Of a stretch of DNA of 64,000 nucleotides, positions 42,892 to 50,536 are shown piece by piece. Source of the DNA: a virus. Numbering within the stretch: position 1 is the first letter of the stretch; each line of letters starts with the position of its first letter. The notes below the pieces were generated by a model, which ran no database searches, was not told where the DNA came from, and saw only the letters and a list, made by a program, of their open reading frames with translations. The position numbers and the translations under genes are program-made. The DNA lies in the IMG/VR virus record IMGVR_UViG_3300010970_000150, positions 24,288-88,287 of that record; one strand, 5' to 3'.

Positions 42892-43094
42892 TCGATGTAG
42901 ACTGATGCGTCAGGGTTAACTGCACCACCAGAAATGATTAGGTTGTTCAGACGCTCAACCTCTTCCTTGAGGCGTGTGTTCTCTTGTGACAAGGCACGAC
43001 ACTCGTTGCCTAGGTTAAGAACATTCTTTACAAGACTCGTTTTAATAGAGTCGTTGAAGTCGTGTTCGTAAAAGATTATAGATGGGGTGTCCAT
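42888..43094 (-). CDS. small coiled-coil protein, 68 aa
   Basis: Helical C-terminal half with heptads (CRALSQENTRLKEEVERLNNLI). Neighbours overlap on both sides. Function unknown. Confidence 0.6.
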   Translation of the reverse strand: MDTPSIIFYEHDFNDSIKTSLVKNVLNLGNECRALSQENTRLKEEVERLNNLIISGGAVNPDASVYIE

Positions 43095-43384
43095 TATGGC
43101 AAAGGATTTTCAAATGGTGTTGAGTCTGTGGTCTGCTCGGTGGCTTCCTCTGCTTCATTGACCCAAGCCTGATGCTCAAGGTCGAGCAGGGCATAAGCCG
43201 CCTCTAGGTCTCTGATGCGAGCCTCAAGCAACTTAGATTGTTCAACGAGCATATCGTTAGCCTGAGACTGAGCCTTGGCTACATCACGCATACGCAAGAA
43301 CCTGTCCTGCGTGACCATACATAGCACCTTGCCGTCATTGAAGGTGATGTCAATCTTAGTTATGCTTAAGGGATTTTCTTCCAT
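43094..43384 (-). CDS. coiled-coil protein, 96 aa
   Basis: N-terminal strands (KIDITFNDGKVLCMVTQDRF) followed by a long coiled coil (EQSKLLEARIRDLEAAYALL) and an acidic Thr/Glu tail. Function unknown. One-base junction with the downstream gene. Confidence 0.6.
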   Translation of the reverse strand: MEENPLSITKIDITFNDGKVLCMVTQDRFLRMRDVAKAQSQANDMLVEQSKLLEARIRDLEAAYALLDLEHQAWVNEAEEATEQTTDSTPFENPLP

Positions 43385-43599
43385 TTGTTCAAAGGTTCAG
43401 CAAAAAGTTCAGCCCAGCGGTTCTTGTGGAAAGTAAGTTTTGAAGAGGTAACAGAAGCCTCCCAGACTGTCTGCTTCTTTCCAGCCAGTACGCTACCTGT
43501 TCGCTTTGGTCTTCCAGCGTGTTTCCTTGCTGTCCCTTCTGCGAGTTTTGGATTGTTTCGTTTGAGTAAAAGTTTTGCATACTCGTTTACTTCAGACAT
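43366..43599 (-). CDS. small basic protein with AT-hook-like motif, 77 aa
   Basis: Start after AACCT. Strongly basic; residues about 20-35 contain KHAGRPKR, like an AT-hook (GRP in basic surroundings). The C terminus has aromatic residues (FHKNRWAELF, LNKWKKIP). Probably nucleic-acid binding; precise role unknown. Confidence 0.6.
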   Translation of the reverse strand: MSEVNEYAKLLLKRNNPKLAEGTARKHAGRPKRTGSVLAGKKQTVWEASVTSSKLTFHKNRWAELFAEPLNKWKKIP

Positions 43600-43892
43600 A
43601 GGTTACGCTTCTTGAGAAGCAAATTAAGTACCCGTACTTCACGCTCAGATTGGCTATGCTTAGGGTTTAGTTCAGTACGCTTCATAGTGTCAGCATAAGA
43701 AACAAGTTGGCTATCGCTTAGGCTTGCTAACTTGGCTTCATACTTTGCATCCCACTCGCAGTTAAGCGTGGGAAGGCCATAACGAGTCTTGCACTTAGCG
43801 ATGCTCTTGTGGTCGAGGTTGAACTTCACGCCTGCTTGTCGTGCGGTTAGTCCCTCGACAAGGGCTAGGCGGTAGGCGTGGAGTAGGTTCAT
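43587..43892 (-). CDS. HTH protein, 101 aa
   Basis: The N-terminal 45 residues contain an HTH (VEGLTARQAGVKFNLDHKSI, then KCKTRYGLP), resembling transposase-like HTH domains or small regulators. C-terminal helices follow. It has no nuclease motifs. A regulatory role within the leftward operon is possible. Confidence 0.65.
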   Translation of the reverse strand: MNLLHAYRLALVEGLTARQAGVKFNLDHKSIAKCKTRYGLPTLNCEWDAKYEAKLASLSDSQLVSYADTMKRTELNPKHSQSEREVRVLNLLLKKRNLCLK

Positions 43893-44131
43893 AGGATTTC
43901 GTATCCTTCCTTGTCAAGGTCGAGAGGTAGGTCGAGGAAGTCCTTAACCTTTCCGTACTTGTCGGCAGGAAAATACATCGTCTCTGAGGGAATGGTAGAC
44001 TCAACGATGTACTCGTGTCCTTGGAAGGGCGGGGACATCTTAAAGAGGAATGCCTCACCTCGGCACTTCTTTAGATTCTTATAGACAGTAGGGCTGTCCA
44101 TAATGGTGGCTGTCTTGACGAGGTTGTCCAT
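43889..44131 (-). CDS. hypothetical protein, 80 aa
   Basis: Compact alpha/beta protein: TVYKNLKKCRGEAFLFKMSPP, HEYIVESTIPSETMYF, and an acidic end. ATGA-type overlap with its neighbour. Function unknown; it may be an extended small beta protein. Confidence 0.6.
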   Translation of the reverse strand: MDNLVKTATIMDSPTVYKNLKKCRGEAFLFKMSPPFQGHEYIVESTIPSETMYFPADKYGKVKDFLDLPLDLDKEGYEIL

Positions 44132-44517
44132 TAGAGTTTCTTAGCGTGTACCCAGTCCTTAATAGCACCGAAGTCGCTATCCCCTGCGATTTGAGCAAGG
44201 CGGTCTCCAGTACGCTGAAGAGCGTGGATTTTGTTCTTAGCCTCAGCCAAGTCGCTGAGCAACTGGGCAAGGTTAGGGCTGTTAAGTTTCTCGCAGAGTT
44301 CCTTAGCGGGGACACACAGCATCAGAGAAGCCGCCCTAACAGAGTTCTGAGTAGCCACGAACTTTCCTTGAACTGACTTAAAGTCAGCAGACTGGGTGAT
44401 GATTTCCTCTGCTTGTTTCATAGGTATGGTTACTGTTTTGCTGTTAGGGCGTTTCTTGCAGGCGATGATTGCGTGTCTTAGGCACTCAATTCCTTTGGAC
44501 TTAGGCTCGTAGTCCAT
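44131..44517 (-). CDS. hypothetical helical protein, 128 aa
   Basis: Helical throughout (CLRHAIIACKKRP, MKQAEEIITQSADFKSVQGK, LAEAKNKIHALQRTGDRLAQ). The C terminus, LQRTGDRLAQIAGDSD and DWVHAKK, loosely resembles the LRKAGD/AKEGK family, a possible diverged member. No function recognised. Confidence 0.6.
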   Translation of the reverse strand: MDYEPKSKGIECLRHAIIACKKRPNSKTVTIPMKQAEEIITQSADFKSVQGKFVATQNSVRAASLMLCVPAKELCEKLNSPNLAQLLSDLAEAKNKIHALQRTGDRLAQIAGDSDFGAIKDWVHAKKL

Positions 44518-44695
44518 CCTCAGGGAACAGAACCTGCATCAGCGTGGTGGTGTTCACACGCTTCATCTTCTTGTCGATGATGAGATTGATGTAGGTCTGG
44601 TTGTGAATCTTAGTCGGCTTCAGGAGACGAGCGACTCGACCATCGCTGAGAACGATGTACTGCGAGTTGTTGTAGGGCTTAGCGGTGAGGGTCAT
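44501..44695 (-). CDS. small NUMOD4-like beta-domain protein
   Basis: 64 residues, counterpart of A's 2669-2884. Core YIVLSDGRVARLLKPTKI, then a YINLIIDKK strand and helix. Located directly upstream of ERF as in A, with overlap to the 3' gene. No HNH domain follows. Confidence 0.7.
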   Translation of the reverse strand: MTLTAKPYNNSQYIVLSDGRVARLLKPTKIHNQTYINLIIDKKMKRVNTTTLMQVLFPEDGLRA

Positions 44696-44713
44696 AGGTA
44701 TGATGGGTAAGGG

Positions 44714-45460
44714 TTAGAAGGGGATGGCATCCTCGCTCACAGGGGCGGCAGAGGGGTTCTGGGACTCGTTCCAGAGACGGACAGCCTCAGCCTTAGTGTT
44801 GGCATCCTTGGCAGAGACAGTCGTGTTGTCACCAAAGGGCTTGGGAGTCCAGCGAGTAGCGAAGTAACTGAGGTCACCAAACTTCACCTCACGATTGGCT
44901 TCAGTCAGGGGCAGGTCGCTAAGAGGAGTACCCTTGCGGTCACCGAAGGGAGCGACAGCCACGAAGCCAGCAGGGGCAGGCTTAGAAGGGCTAGCGGTCA
45001 CGGACGGAGCAACACGAGCCACAGGCTTTGCAACATAGGCACTCGGCTTAGAGCCAGACTTAGCCAGACGATTAGTCTCTGCATCGCAGTCTTCAGTAGC
45101 CACGCCTGCCACAGAAGCCAAAGCGTACCTGCGAAGATAAGAATAGATAGACCCAGCGTCCTGACCAGACATTTCCTTGTCAGCAGGAATAAGAGCATCC
45201 GCTTCAACAGAGCCACCAGAGGCGTGGATGAGGATGGTGCGAACTCCAACAGCACCCTCGCTTCCGATAGGGAACTGGAGGACTGCAAGTCCGTGCTTCT
45301 TAAAGATAGGCTTGAGGGTTTCAAGATGCTTAGAGAGGCTGGCATAGGAATTCTTATGGAAGGGATTAGTCGAGTCGGCAATGATGTCCTGCGTCTCAGA
45401 GAGAGCATTGACCAGAGCGATGTTGAGTTCAGTTTGCTGTTCAGGCGTATTGCGGTTCAT
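44714..45460 (-). CDS. erf: ERF-family single-strand annealing protein
   Basis: About 248 residues. Matches A's protein over the ERF core: ELNIALVNALSETQDI, SYASLSKHLETLKPIFKKHGL, SIYSYLRRYALASVAGVATED. Linker is Pro/Ala-rich, and the end retains a DAIPF acidic tail. It binds ssDNA and anneals complementary strands after resection. A longer frame (start 45514) begins 12 bp after the RHH gene; 45460 was chosen from alignment with A's N terminus. Confidence 0.86.
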   Translation of the reverse strand: MNRNTPEQQTELNIALVNALSETQDIIADSTNPFHKNSYASLSKHLETLKPIFKKHGLAVLQFPIGSEGAVGVRTILIHASGGSVEADALIPADKEMSGQDAGSIYSYLRRYALASVAGVATEDCDAETNRLAKSGSKPSAYVAKPVARVAPSVTASPSKPAPAGFVAVAPFGDRKGTPLSDLPLTEANREVKFGDLSYFATRWTPKPFGDNTTVSAKDANTKAEAVRLWNESQNPSAAPVSEDAIPF

Positions 45461-45526
45461 AGAGGTAGGATTAAAAAGGGAGTCGGAAAAAGTAGTATAG
45501 GAGTGGTCGGACATAGGAGTAAGGTA

Positions 45527-45700
45527 TTACGAGAGGGGATGGGTGTCAACTTCTTTCTGCAAAATAGTTCTAACAAAAGTAGAGCGAGTCATCGCAATGT
45601 TTTTTGCAATCTTTGTGATTGACTTGAGCAGTTTGTTAGGCAGGCGAACTGTGAGCATTTCTTCTGAGGTTCTAGAGAGTCGTTTGATTTTAGTTTTCAT
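45527..45700 (-). CDS. ribbon-helix-helix (Arc/CopG-type) regulator
   Basis: 57 residues from MKTKIKR. A basic N terminus, then strand MLTVRLPNKLL and helices SITKIAKNIAMTRSTFVRTIL, the ribbon-helix-helix plan. Such dimers bind DNA through paired strands. It lies between ERF and the lysozyme-like gene, with ATGA overlap to the latter, and could autoregulate this operon or bind the operator-like repeats elsewhere in B. Confidence 0.8.
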   Translation of the reverse strand: MKTKIKRLSRTSEEMLTVRLPNKLLKSITKIAKNIAMTRSTFVRTILQKEVDTHPLS

Positions 45701-46197
45701 CGGGAAAGAATAACATTGGCTCGCTTGAGAATACACACACGAGCGTCAGAAAGGGTAGGGGAGTTCGGGTCAAAGTTCGCTTTAGACGCACCGCCAAAGC
45801 CCATATTGTAAGCCATATAGAGTTGGATGTCGGTAGGCTTAATGCCACGCTTTTGGAAGCGGTAGTTTAAAAGCAGGAAGTAATTCTTTGCAACGATGCG
45901 GGAGATGACAGGGTCTTTGGCTCGTGCCTTCCATTGGTTAGTGATGTGACCAACCAGCCAAGAGAAACTTTCTTGGAATTGACCATTGTCATTATGCTCC
46001 ATCCACTTGCAGGCATCGACCCAAGCGTCCTCGTGTAGTTGGTAAGCCCCCAGAGCCTTTCCCTTGTCCCCTACGGCATTAGGATTAAAGTTTGACTCAA
46101 TCATTGCGACAGAGTCCAAGAACTTTTCGGTGATGCGTTCCGCAGGCTTAGCGGAGGCAAAGGAACAGAGAGCCAGCAGACTGAGTAGGTGCTTCAT
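45697..46197 (-). CDS. exported lysozyme-like / lytic transglycosylase protein
   Basis: 166 residues from MKHLL. Signal peptide MKHLLSLLALCSFASA, then FLDSVAMIESNFNPNAVGDKG with catalytic Glu near 34 and GKALGAYQLH. C-terminal part adds helices (YMAYNMGFGGASK). It is homologous to A's 1418-1834 but 28 residues longer. Likely cleaves peptidoglycan in the periplasm. An upstream Met gives a longer frame that would spoil the signal peptide. Confidence 0.75.
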   Translation of the reverse strand: MKHLLSLLALCSFASAKPAERITEKFLDSVAMIESNFNPNAVGDKGKALGAYQLHEDAWVDACKWMEHNDNGQFQESFSWLVGHITNQWKARAKDPVISRIVAKNYFLLLNYRFQKRGIKPTDIQLYMAYNMGFGGASKANFDPNSPTLSDARVCILKRANVILSR

Positions 46198-46251
46198 AGA
46201 GTTGGATGAAATGGGAATGGTAATACGATGCAAGCGGAAAAGAGAAATAGT

Positions 46252-46932
46252 TCAAACTTTCTTTTCAGCCATTCCAGCCATCTGGTAGTAGTCCTTGAGC
46301 CTGCGGATTAGAGCCTTCCCAGTCTCGATGTCACGGCTGTCGAATCGCTCCAGCAAAGTCGTGCCGTTATAATTCGTGGAGATAATTGTAGGACGCTTGG
46401 CGGTAGAACGCTCGTCAATGATGGCGAACAGGTCGGAAGCCATACGCTGGGTCAGACGCTCCTTGCCAAAGTCATCAATGATAAGGAACGGCAGTTCAAT
46501 CAGCCCCTCCAGCATCCGTGCGTGTTGGCGGTCATCAAAGCCCTTCTCAATCATACCCTCAATCTTACGCATAGTAAGGAACTGGTAAGCCAACTGGCGG
46601 TCACGCTTAGCCTGCTCTACCCATTGCCTGCGGATAATTTCCCAGATGGCTCGTGTCTTTCCGATACCAGTCGTGCCGTGGAGCAGGAGACCACTCTTGT
46701 CACCCTCTGGCTTCCACTCTACAGCCTTTTGAATGCTTGGGTGAAGCCTTGATACCTCCGTGTCCCTGAAGAGGGCAGGCATCGCAGGGGGGACAGTAGA
46801 GTCCACCAGCCCCTCAGCCGTCACACGCTCTTGGTCGAGGTGTTCACGGCAACGATGGTAACGGACAAGGGAGTGGTCATCCTTAGCGAACAAAGCACCA
46901 CGCTTACCACAATGACAGGCGATGTCGCTCAT
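46252..46932 (-). CDS. DnaC-like AAA+ helicase loader
   Basis: 226 residues from MSDIACHCGKRG. Cysteine knuckle at the N terminus, Walker A HGTTGIGKTRAIW, Walker B LPFLIIDDFGKERL, sensor IISTNYNG. Same layout as A's 2901-3587. The protein would load host DnaB on phage origin DNA. It is separated from the replication gene only by a 65-residue coiled-coil gene. Confidence 0.9.
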   Translation of the reverse strand: MSDIACHCGKRGALFAKDDHSLVRYHRCREHLDQERVTAEGLVDSTVPPAMPALFRDTEVSRLHPSIQKAVEWKPEGDKSGLLLHGTTGIGKTRAIWEIIRRQWVEQAKRDRQLAYQFLTMRKIEGMIEKGFDDRQHARMLEGLIELPFLIIDDFGKERLTQRMASDLFAIIDERSTAKRPTIISTNYNGTTLLERFDSRDIETGKALIRRLKDYYQMAGMAEKKV

Positions 46933-47126
46933 TTGTTTTCGCCCTCCTTGGCGGCTTGCCACGCTTGCAGAACCTTCTGCCTTCCTTCAGACGAAGGAGC
47001 ATTGCAGGCGATGCAGAACACATCATCCCCTGCCTTGCGGAGGCGTTTGTTTTCGTCAAGAGCCTCGTGCCAGAGGTCTTGATAGTGACGAGCCTTTTCG
47101 ATTAGGTCTTCAATGCGGTTTGTCAT
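46929..47126 (-). CDS. coiled-coil protein of the LRKAGD/AKEGK type, 65 aa
   Basis: Short coiled coil (EDLIEKARHYQDLWHEALDE, then NKRLRKAGDDV) ending QAWQAAKEGENK. Third member of the family at 41297 and 41665, inserted between replication protein and loader genes in B. No counterpart at this position in A. Cys-rich insertion CIACNAPSSEG may bind metal. Confidence 0.65.
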   Translation of the reverse strand: MTNRIEDLIEKARHYQDLWHEALDENKRLRKAGDDVFCIACNAPSSEGRQKVLQAWQAAKEGENK

Positions 47127-47132
47127 AGGTGA

Positions 47133-47828
47133 TTAGAATGCGTTGTGGTCTTCAGATGTCAATGCCTTTGATGTCTTAGCACCAAACTTTTTGTTGGGTT
47201 CAAATAATCCCTGCCAGCCTTGCTTGATGGACTGCTCAATCGCCTCGGTGGACTTCTGTTCACCCCAGAGAGCGAACTCCTTGAACTGAGCCTGTACGCT
47301 AGAGTCCGTGAGTTTCTTCTTCATCTCCTTACGATAAGTCACCCAAGACTTCCAAGAAGCAATGAAAGCATCAGAACCAAAGGGCAAACAAACAATCCAA
47401 CCTAGTTCTTTGCCTGTATCTTTATCTCCTTTATTATCTTCTTTGTTATATGTATGTAGTTTCTTACATCCCCCCCCTGTAGTTTTCTGCATACCCCCCT
47501 GCAATTTCTTACACCCCTCGGAGCGAGTCACTTGCCCATCAGCCAAAGCCTTTGTCACAGCAACACGCTCAATGGTGCGGATGATTCTACGACCATTAGG
47601 GTCTTCTGAGCGTTTGATGAGTCCAGCGACCTCAAGGTCAGCGAGAATCAACTGCACCGAACGCACCTCAAGCCCAAGGTGCTTGGACAGGTAGGCGTTA
47701 GAGGCAAAGCATCCTCCCTCATTGTCGAGGCTCTCCAGTACACCATACACCACCTTAGCGGTGATGCTGATGGTGGTGGTCTGGAAGATGGCGGCAGGAA
47801 TCCACACGCCTGTGAACTTAGGGTCGCT
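47133..47828 (-). CDS. winged-helix replication protein (initiator/organiser)
   Basis: 231 residues from MSDPKFTGVWIPAAIF, matching A's MSKPSFTGVWIPVEVF. Winged helix (TAKVVYGVLESLDNEGGCFA, LSKHLGLEVRSVQLILADL), linker rich in Gly/Lys, and C-terminal helical domain (WKSWVTYRKEMKKKLTDSS, SIKQGWQGLFEPN). Likely binds the origin and recruits the loader. Its coding region has a run of CCCCCC/GGGG motifs in the linker part, which could be an origin feature, unproved. Confidence 0.82.
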   Translation of the reverse strand, partial: SDPKFTGVWIPAAIFQTTTISITAKVVYGVLESLDNEGGCFASNAYLSKHLGLEVRSVQLILADLEVAGLIKRSEDPNGRRIIRTIERVAVTKALADGQVTRSEGCKKLQGGMQKTTGGGCKKLHTYNKEDNKGDKDTGKELGWIVCLPFGSDAFIASWKSWVTYRKEMKKKLTDSSVQAQFKEFALWGEQKSTEAIEQSIKQGWQGLFEPNKKFGAKTSKALTSEDHNAF

Positions 47829-48058
47829 CATTTGGTGAAGTCCTTGTTGCCAGTCCACTTGAAGGTCTGGATATTTGGCATAGCATATTGAAGACTACTA
47901 GGAGAGATTACGCACCCGTAATTCTTCTTGATAGCCTCGACTTCAATCATCTTATCAAAGCCGATAGGCGAGAAAGAACGAATCAGGAACTCATCTGGGA
48001 TTCGGAACTCGTGATTGCCAGCAGTTAAGCCGTGATTGATGTATTTAGTCTTGTTCAC
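47828..48058 (-). CDS. hypothetical protein, 76 aa
   Basis: Small alpha/beta protein (HEFRIPDEFLIRSFSPIGFD, VEAIKKNYGCVISPSSLQYAM) with overlaps on both sides. Function unknown. No counterpart between exonuclease and replication genes in A. Confidence 0.6.
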   Translation of the reverse strand: MNKTKYINHGLTAGNHEFRIPDEFLIRSFSPIGFDKMIEVEAIKKNYGCVISPSSLQYAMPNIQTFKWTGNKDFTK

Positions 48059-48867
48059 AGGTTCACCTCAACAGAGGAGTCGGAGTAAGCAGGGTACTTG
48101 CCAGAGGACTGACAGACAGCGAAGTCGTGGATAGAGTTCTCCCAAAGTTGAAAGGTCTTATCTCGGCTGTGCTTGCTGATGGTGTACACGCCCACGGCAA
48201 AAGGAGGGACTTTTTCTACTAGGATAAAATAGAAATTGTTGCAGACCTTTCCGTTCGCATCAAGCAACCAGCGGTACTGGACTTCCTGAATGTCGTAGCG
48301 TCTATCCCAGATTGCCTTCCTAGCACCAGCAGGCGAGGCATCCTCAGCACTCTTGTAGTCCAGAGCAAAGCCCTCGGTAGCAGAGTAGCCGTCAATCATT
48401 CCCTTCAGGCGAACCTCACCGCCAGCAGGACGGCTCGTACCGAACACAGCGACCTCCTTATGCGTCAGAGCCTTGTGCAGGCTAGAGGCAAGAGGGTGAG
48501 CCATCACGCTTGCCTTCATCGCTTGAATGGTTGCGTACTCGTCTGCGTCAATGATAGCCTTACCTGCGTTCTCAATGGCGAACTCTTCATTGTACGCACG
48601 ACCTTCCTTGGTGCGACCATCCATCTTCAGTTTCACAGAGAAGAACTTAGTCGGGTCATCCTGAAGCATCAGGGCGTGGAAAGCCGTGCCAAGAATCATA
48701 GCCTTGGTCGGTTCTTTCTTAACCTCCGTGCTGGCGAGGTAGTGAGCAGGACTGACGAGGAACTCCTTGAGAGAACTTTGAGCCAGACCAGTTGCGTTGC
48801 GGTAGTCAGCGTCAGCAATCCCAGCGAGGAACGCTGGGTCTGAGCCGTTGTGGGATGTAGTAATCAT
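48055..48867 (-). CDS. PD-(D/E)XK exonuclease, RecE C-terminal-like
   Basis: 270 residues. Motifs: ILGTAFHALML, MDGRTKEGRAYN, and core RLKGMIDGYSATEGFALDYKSAED, with Asp, Asp and Lys. It is the counterpart of A's 4203-4997 and would act with ERF. It overlaps the downstream gene by four bases, so it is in the same operon. Confidence 0.85.
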   Translation of the reverse strand: MITTSHNGSDPAFLAGIADADYRNATGLAQSSLKEFLVSPAHYLASTEVKKEPTKAMILGTAFHALMLQDDPTKFFSVKLKMDGRTKEGRAYNEEFAIENAGKAIIDADEYATIQAMKASVMAHPLASSLHKALTHKEVAVFGTSRPAGGEVRLKGMIDGYSATEGFALDYKSAEDASPAGARKAIWDRRYDIQEVQYRWLLDANGKVCNNFYFILVEKVPPFAVGVYTISKHSRDKTFQLWENSIHDFAVCQSSGKYPAYSDSSVEVNL

Positions 48868-48898
48868 CAGGGCTAGTAAGACCCTGTATCACAAAGTG

Positions 48899-49264
48899 TC
48901 AACCCTTCTTTCGTCTTTCTTTTGCTTTTTTATTCCGTCTCAATCTCTTCTCATCTGGAGTCCTGTGGGTCGGGTGCGTCTCTTCTCTTGGTGCTTCAGC
49001 AAAGCAATCCCAGTAAGCGAGGACGCTGGCTACGAACTCAGCCTTGGTACGCTGACGCTTGGCTCTACGGGCGAGGTTACTTATCTTTCCTTCAATGCCA
49101 TTGCAATTCTGGCATAGCACCCCACGGATAAGTCCTGTCTCGTGGTCGTGGTCAAGGCAGGCGGTCACGCACCTGAGGTCTATCTTGCACAGCCAGCAGT
49201 TTCCGTTCTGGGACACGGCAATCTTATCACGCAGGTCAGGAATATCTTTTACTTTTAGTTTCAT
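48899..49264 (-). CDS. endonuclease VII-like Holliday junction resolvase
   Basis: 121 residues. The zinc-binding and catalytic region reads CWLCKID, then CLDHDHETGLIRGVLCQNCN, the recombination endonuclease VII (T4 gp49) pattern: Cys pairs plus DHDH. The C terminus is Lys/Arg-rich. It resolves branched DNA before packaging. Genome A has RusA at this same position, so unrelated enzymes fill the slot. The leftward promoter may be TTGACT at about 49310 with a TAAAAG box. Confidence 0.9.
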   Translation of the reverse strand: MKLKVKDIPDLRDKIAVSQNGNCWLCKIDLRCVTACLDHDHETGLIRGVLCQNCNGIEGKISNLARRAKRQRTKAEFVASVLAYWDCFAEAPREETHPTHRTPDEKRLRRNKKAKERRKKG

Positions 49265-49328
49265 TCTTGTATATATCTTTTACTTTTATTAATGCTTGCT
49301 ATACAAGTCAAGTTGAATAGGGTGCGGT

Positions 49329-49805
49329 ATGGAATATGAGTCGAGTAAGGAACGCCTGAGTACTAACCCTAGCATTCAGGTCACAGGCAAGAAGATTGCC
49401 AAGGAAAAGCGTGAGAAGGTCATTGAACTTCTTAAGGACGGGCAAGGCACGACTGCCGTGGTCGAGGCCACAGGCGTGTCTAAGCCTGCTGTCATTGCTA
49501 TTAAGAAAGATACTGAGGACAATAAGGGATTTGAATTGGGTACTTGGAAGAAGCAAACGGCTACCCTGCTCTCTCAGATTGTTACCCGTGGCTCTACTAG
49601 GCTTCTGGATGAGATTGAGAACATCCCCGCAGGCCAACTCCCCCTAGCCATAGCCATTATGGTAGACAAGGTTCAAGCCCTTCAGGATGCCCCTACAGTC
49701 ATAGTAGAGCATCGTCTAAGGGTCAGCCACGAGGACATCAACTCTATGCTCAAGGGGGATATAATAGATATCAAACCGCTTGAACAAAAAGACTTGACTC
49801 AGTAA
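49329..49805 (+). CDS. HTH protein, candidate small terminase or regulator
   Basis: 158 residues, diverging from the leftward cluster as in A. HTH residues about 28-65 (REKVIELLKDGQGTTAVVEA, GVSKPAVIAIKKDT). The C-terminal part shares QLPLAIAIMVDKVQAL and EHRLRVSHEDINSM with A. It is conserved in both genomes as first rightward gene. Whether it is a small terminase or an early regulator cannot be told here. Confidence 0.7.
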   Translation: MEYESSKERLSTNPSIQVTGKKIAKEKREKVIELLKDGQGTTAVVEATGVSKPAVIAIKKDTEDNKGFELGTWKKQTATLLSQIVTRGSTRLLDEIENIPAGQLPLAIAIMVDKVQALQDAPTVIVEHRLRVSHEDINSMLKGDIIDIKPLEQKDLTQ

Positions 49806-49831
49806 CACACCTGTGAATATTGCCTGTCGTT

Positions 49832-50092
49832 ATGTACTCCTACAGATTTAAAAATCTGAACATCAGGCACGAGGGTCTTGACTTCCTCGTTAATGGTCTC
49901 GCTCACTATGTTATCGAGGACTATGAGGAAGACGGCAAGCAGGCTGGCTTTGAGACCGCTGAGGTCTATGATGCCTTGGGTGCTGGAGGTTATGTTATCT
50001 CCAAGGAAGTCCTTGCTCATCTCGCTGACACGGCTGTTGCGACCCTCAATCAGGATTCGCACCTGACTCGTGTCCTCGGAAACAAACTTTGA
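49832..50092 (+). CDS. small early protein, 86 aa, paralogue of next gene
   Basis: Plan: FKNLNIRHEGLDFLVNGLAHYVIEDY, variable loop, then helix KEVLAHLADTAVATLNQD. The next gene has the same arrangement (IENLEIEVNGRELKVSGYAKY, then LKALEDSILDNLNEN). The two look like a duplication. Function unknown. Confidence 0.65.
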   Translation: MYSYRFKNLNIRHEGLDFLVNGLAHYVIEDYEEDGKQAGFETAEVYDALGAGGYVISKEVLAHLADTAVATLNQDSHLTRVLGNKL

Positions 50093-50111
50093 TTTTATTT
50101 CAAAAAGACGC

Positions 50112-50139
50112 TTGACCTAAACGCAAATCGTATTACATT
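50112..50139 (+). promoter_or_regulatory. sigma70-like promoter
   Basis: TTGACC at 50112-50117 and TACATT at 50134-50139 with a 16-bp spacer, ten bases before the ATG of the 109-residue gene. Confidence 0.65.
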
Positions 50140-50148
50140 ACTAATCCT

Positions 50149-50478
50149 ATGCCTCGCAACACACCAGAACATTCCTACCCTATCGAAAACCTCGAAATCG
50201 AGGTCAACGGCAGGGAACTCAAAGTCAGCGGTTACGCTAAGTACGAACTGGAGGAGCAATCCTCTGGCGAGACTGGTGACCCCTCTTCTCTTTTTGCCTG
50301 CTTCACTCGCCTGAAGATTACGGACTGGACTACCATCGTAGCCTCCGACAAGGACGCTCAGGGCTTGACCAAGGCTGACCTGAAGGCTCTGGAGGACTCC
50401 ATCCTCGACAACTTGAACGAGAACTTTGAACTCTGCGAGTACCTTGCTAATATTCCTGAAGAGGGTGAAGATTTCTGA
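50149..50478 (+). CDS. small early protein, 109 aa, paralogue of previous gene
   Basis: Strand-rich N terminus (YPIENLEIEVNGRELKVSGY), flexible loop, and C-terminal helix (DLKALEDSILDNLNENFELC). Paralogous to 49832-50092. Its own TTGACC/TACATT promoter lies just upstream. Function unknown. Confidence 0.68.
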   Translation: MPRNTPEHSYPIENLEIEVNGRELKVSGYAKYELEEQSSGETGDPSSLFACFTRLKITDWTTIVASDKDAQGLTKADLKALEDSILDNLNENFELCEYLANIPEEGEDF

Positions 50479-50487
50479 AAATAGTTC

Positions 50488-50515
50488 TTGCATCAAACCT
50501 CAACTGTCATACATT
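50488..50515 (+). promoter_or_regulatory. sigma70-like promoter
   Basis: TTGCAT at 50488-50493 and TACATT at 50510-50515 with a 16-bp spacer, before the gene at 50537. Confidence 0.6.
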
Positions 50516-50536
50516 TACTTTCTCACCCACACGCAT

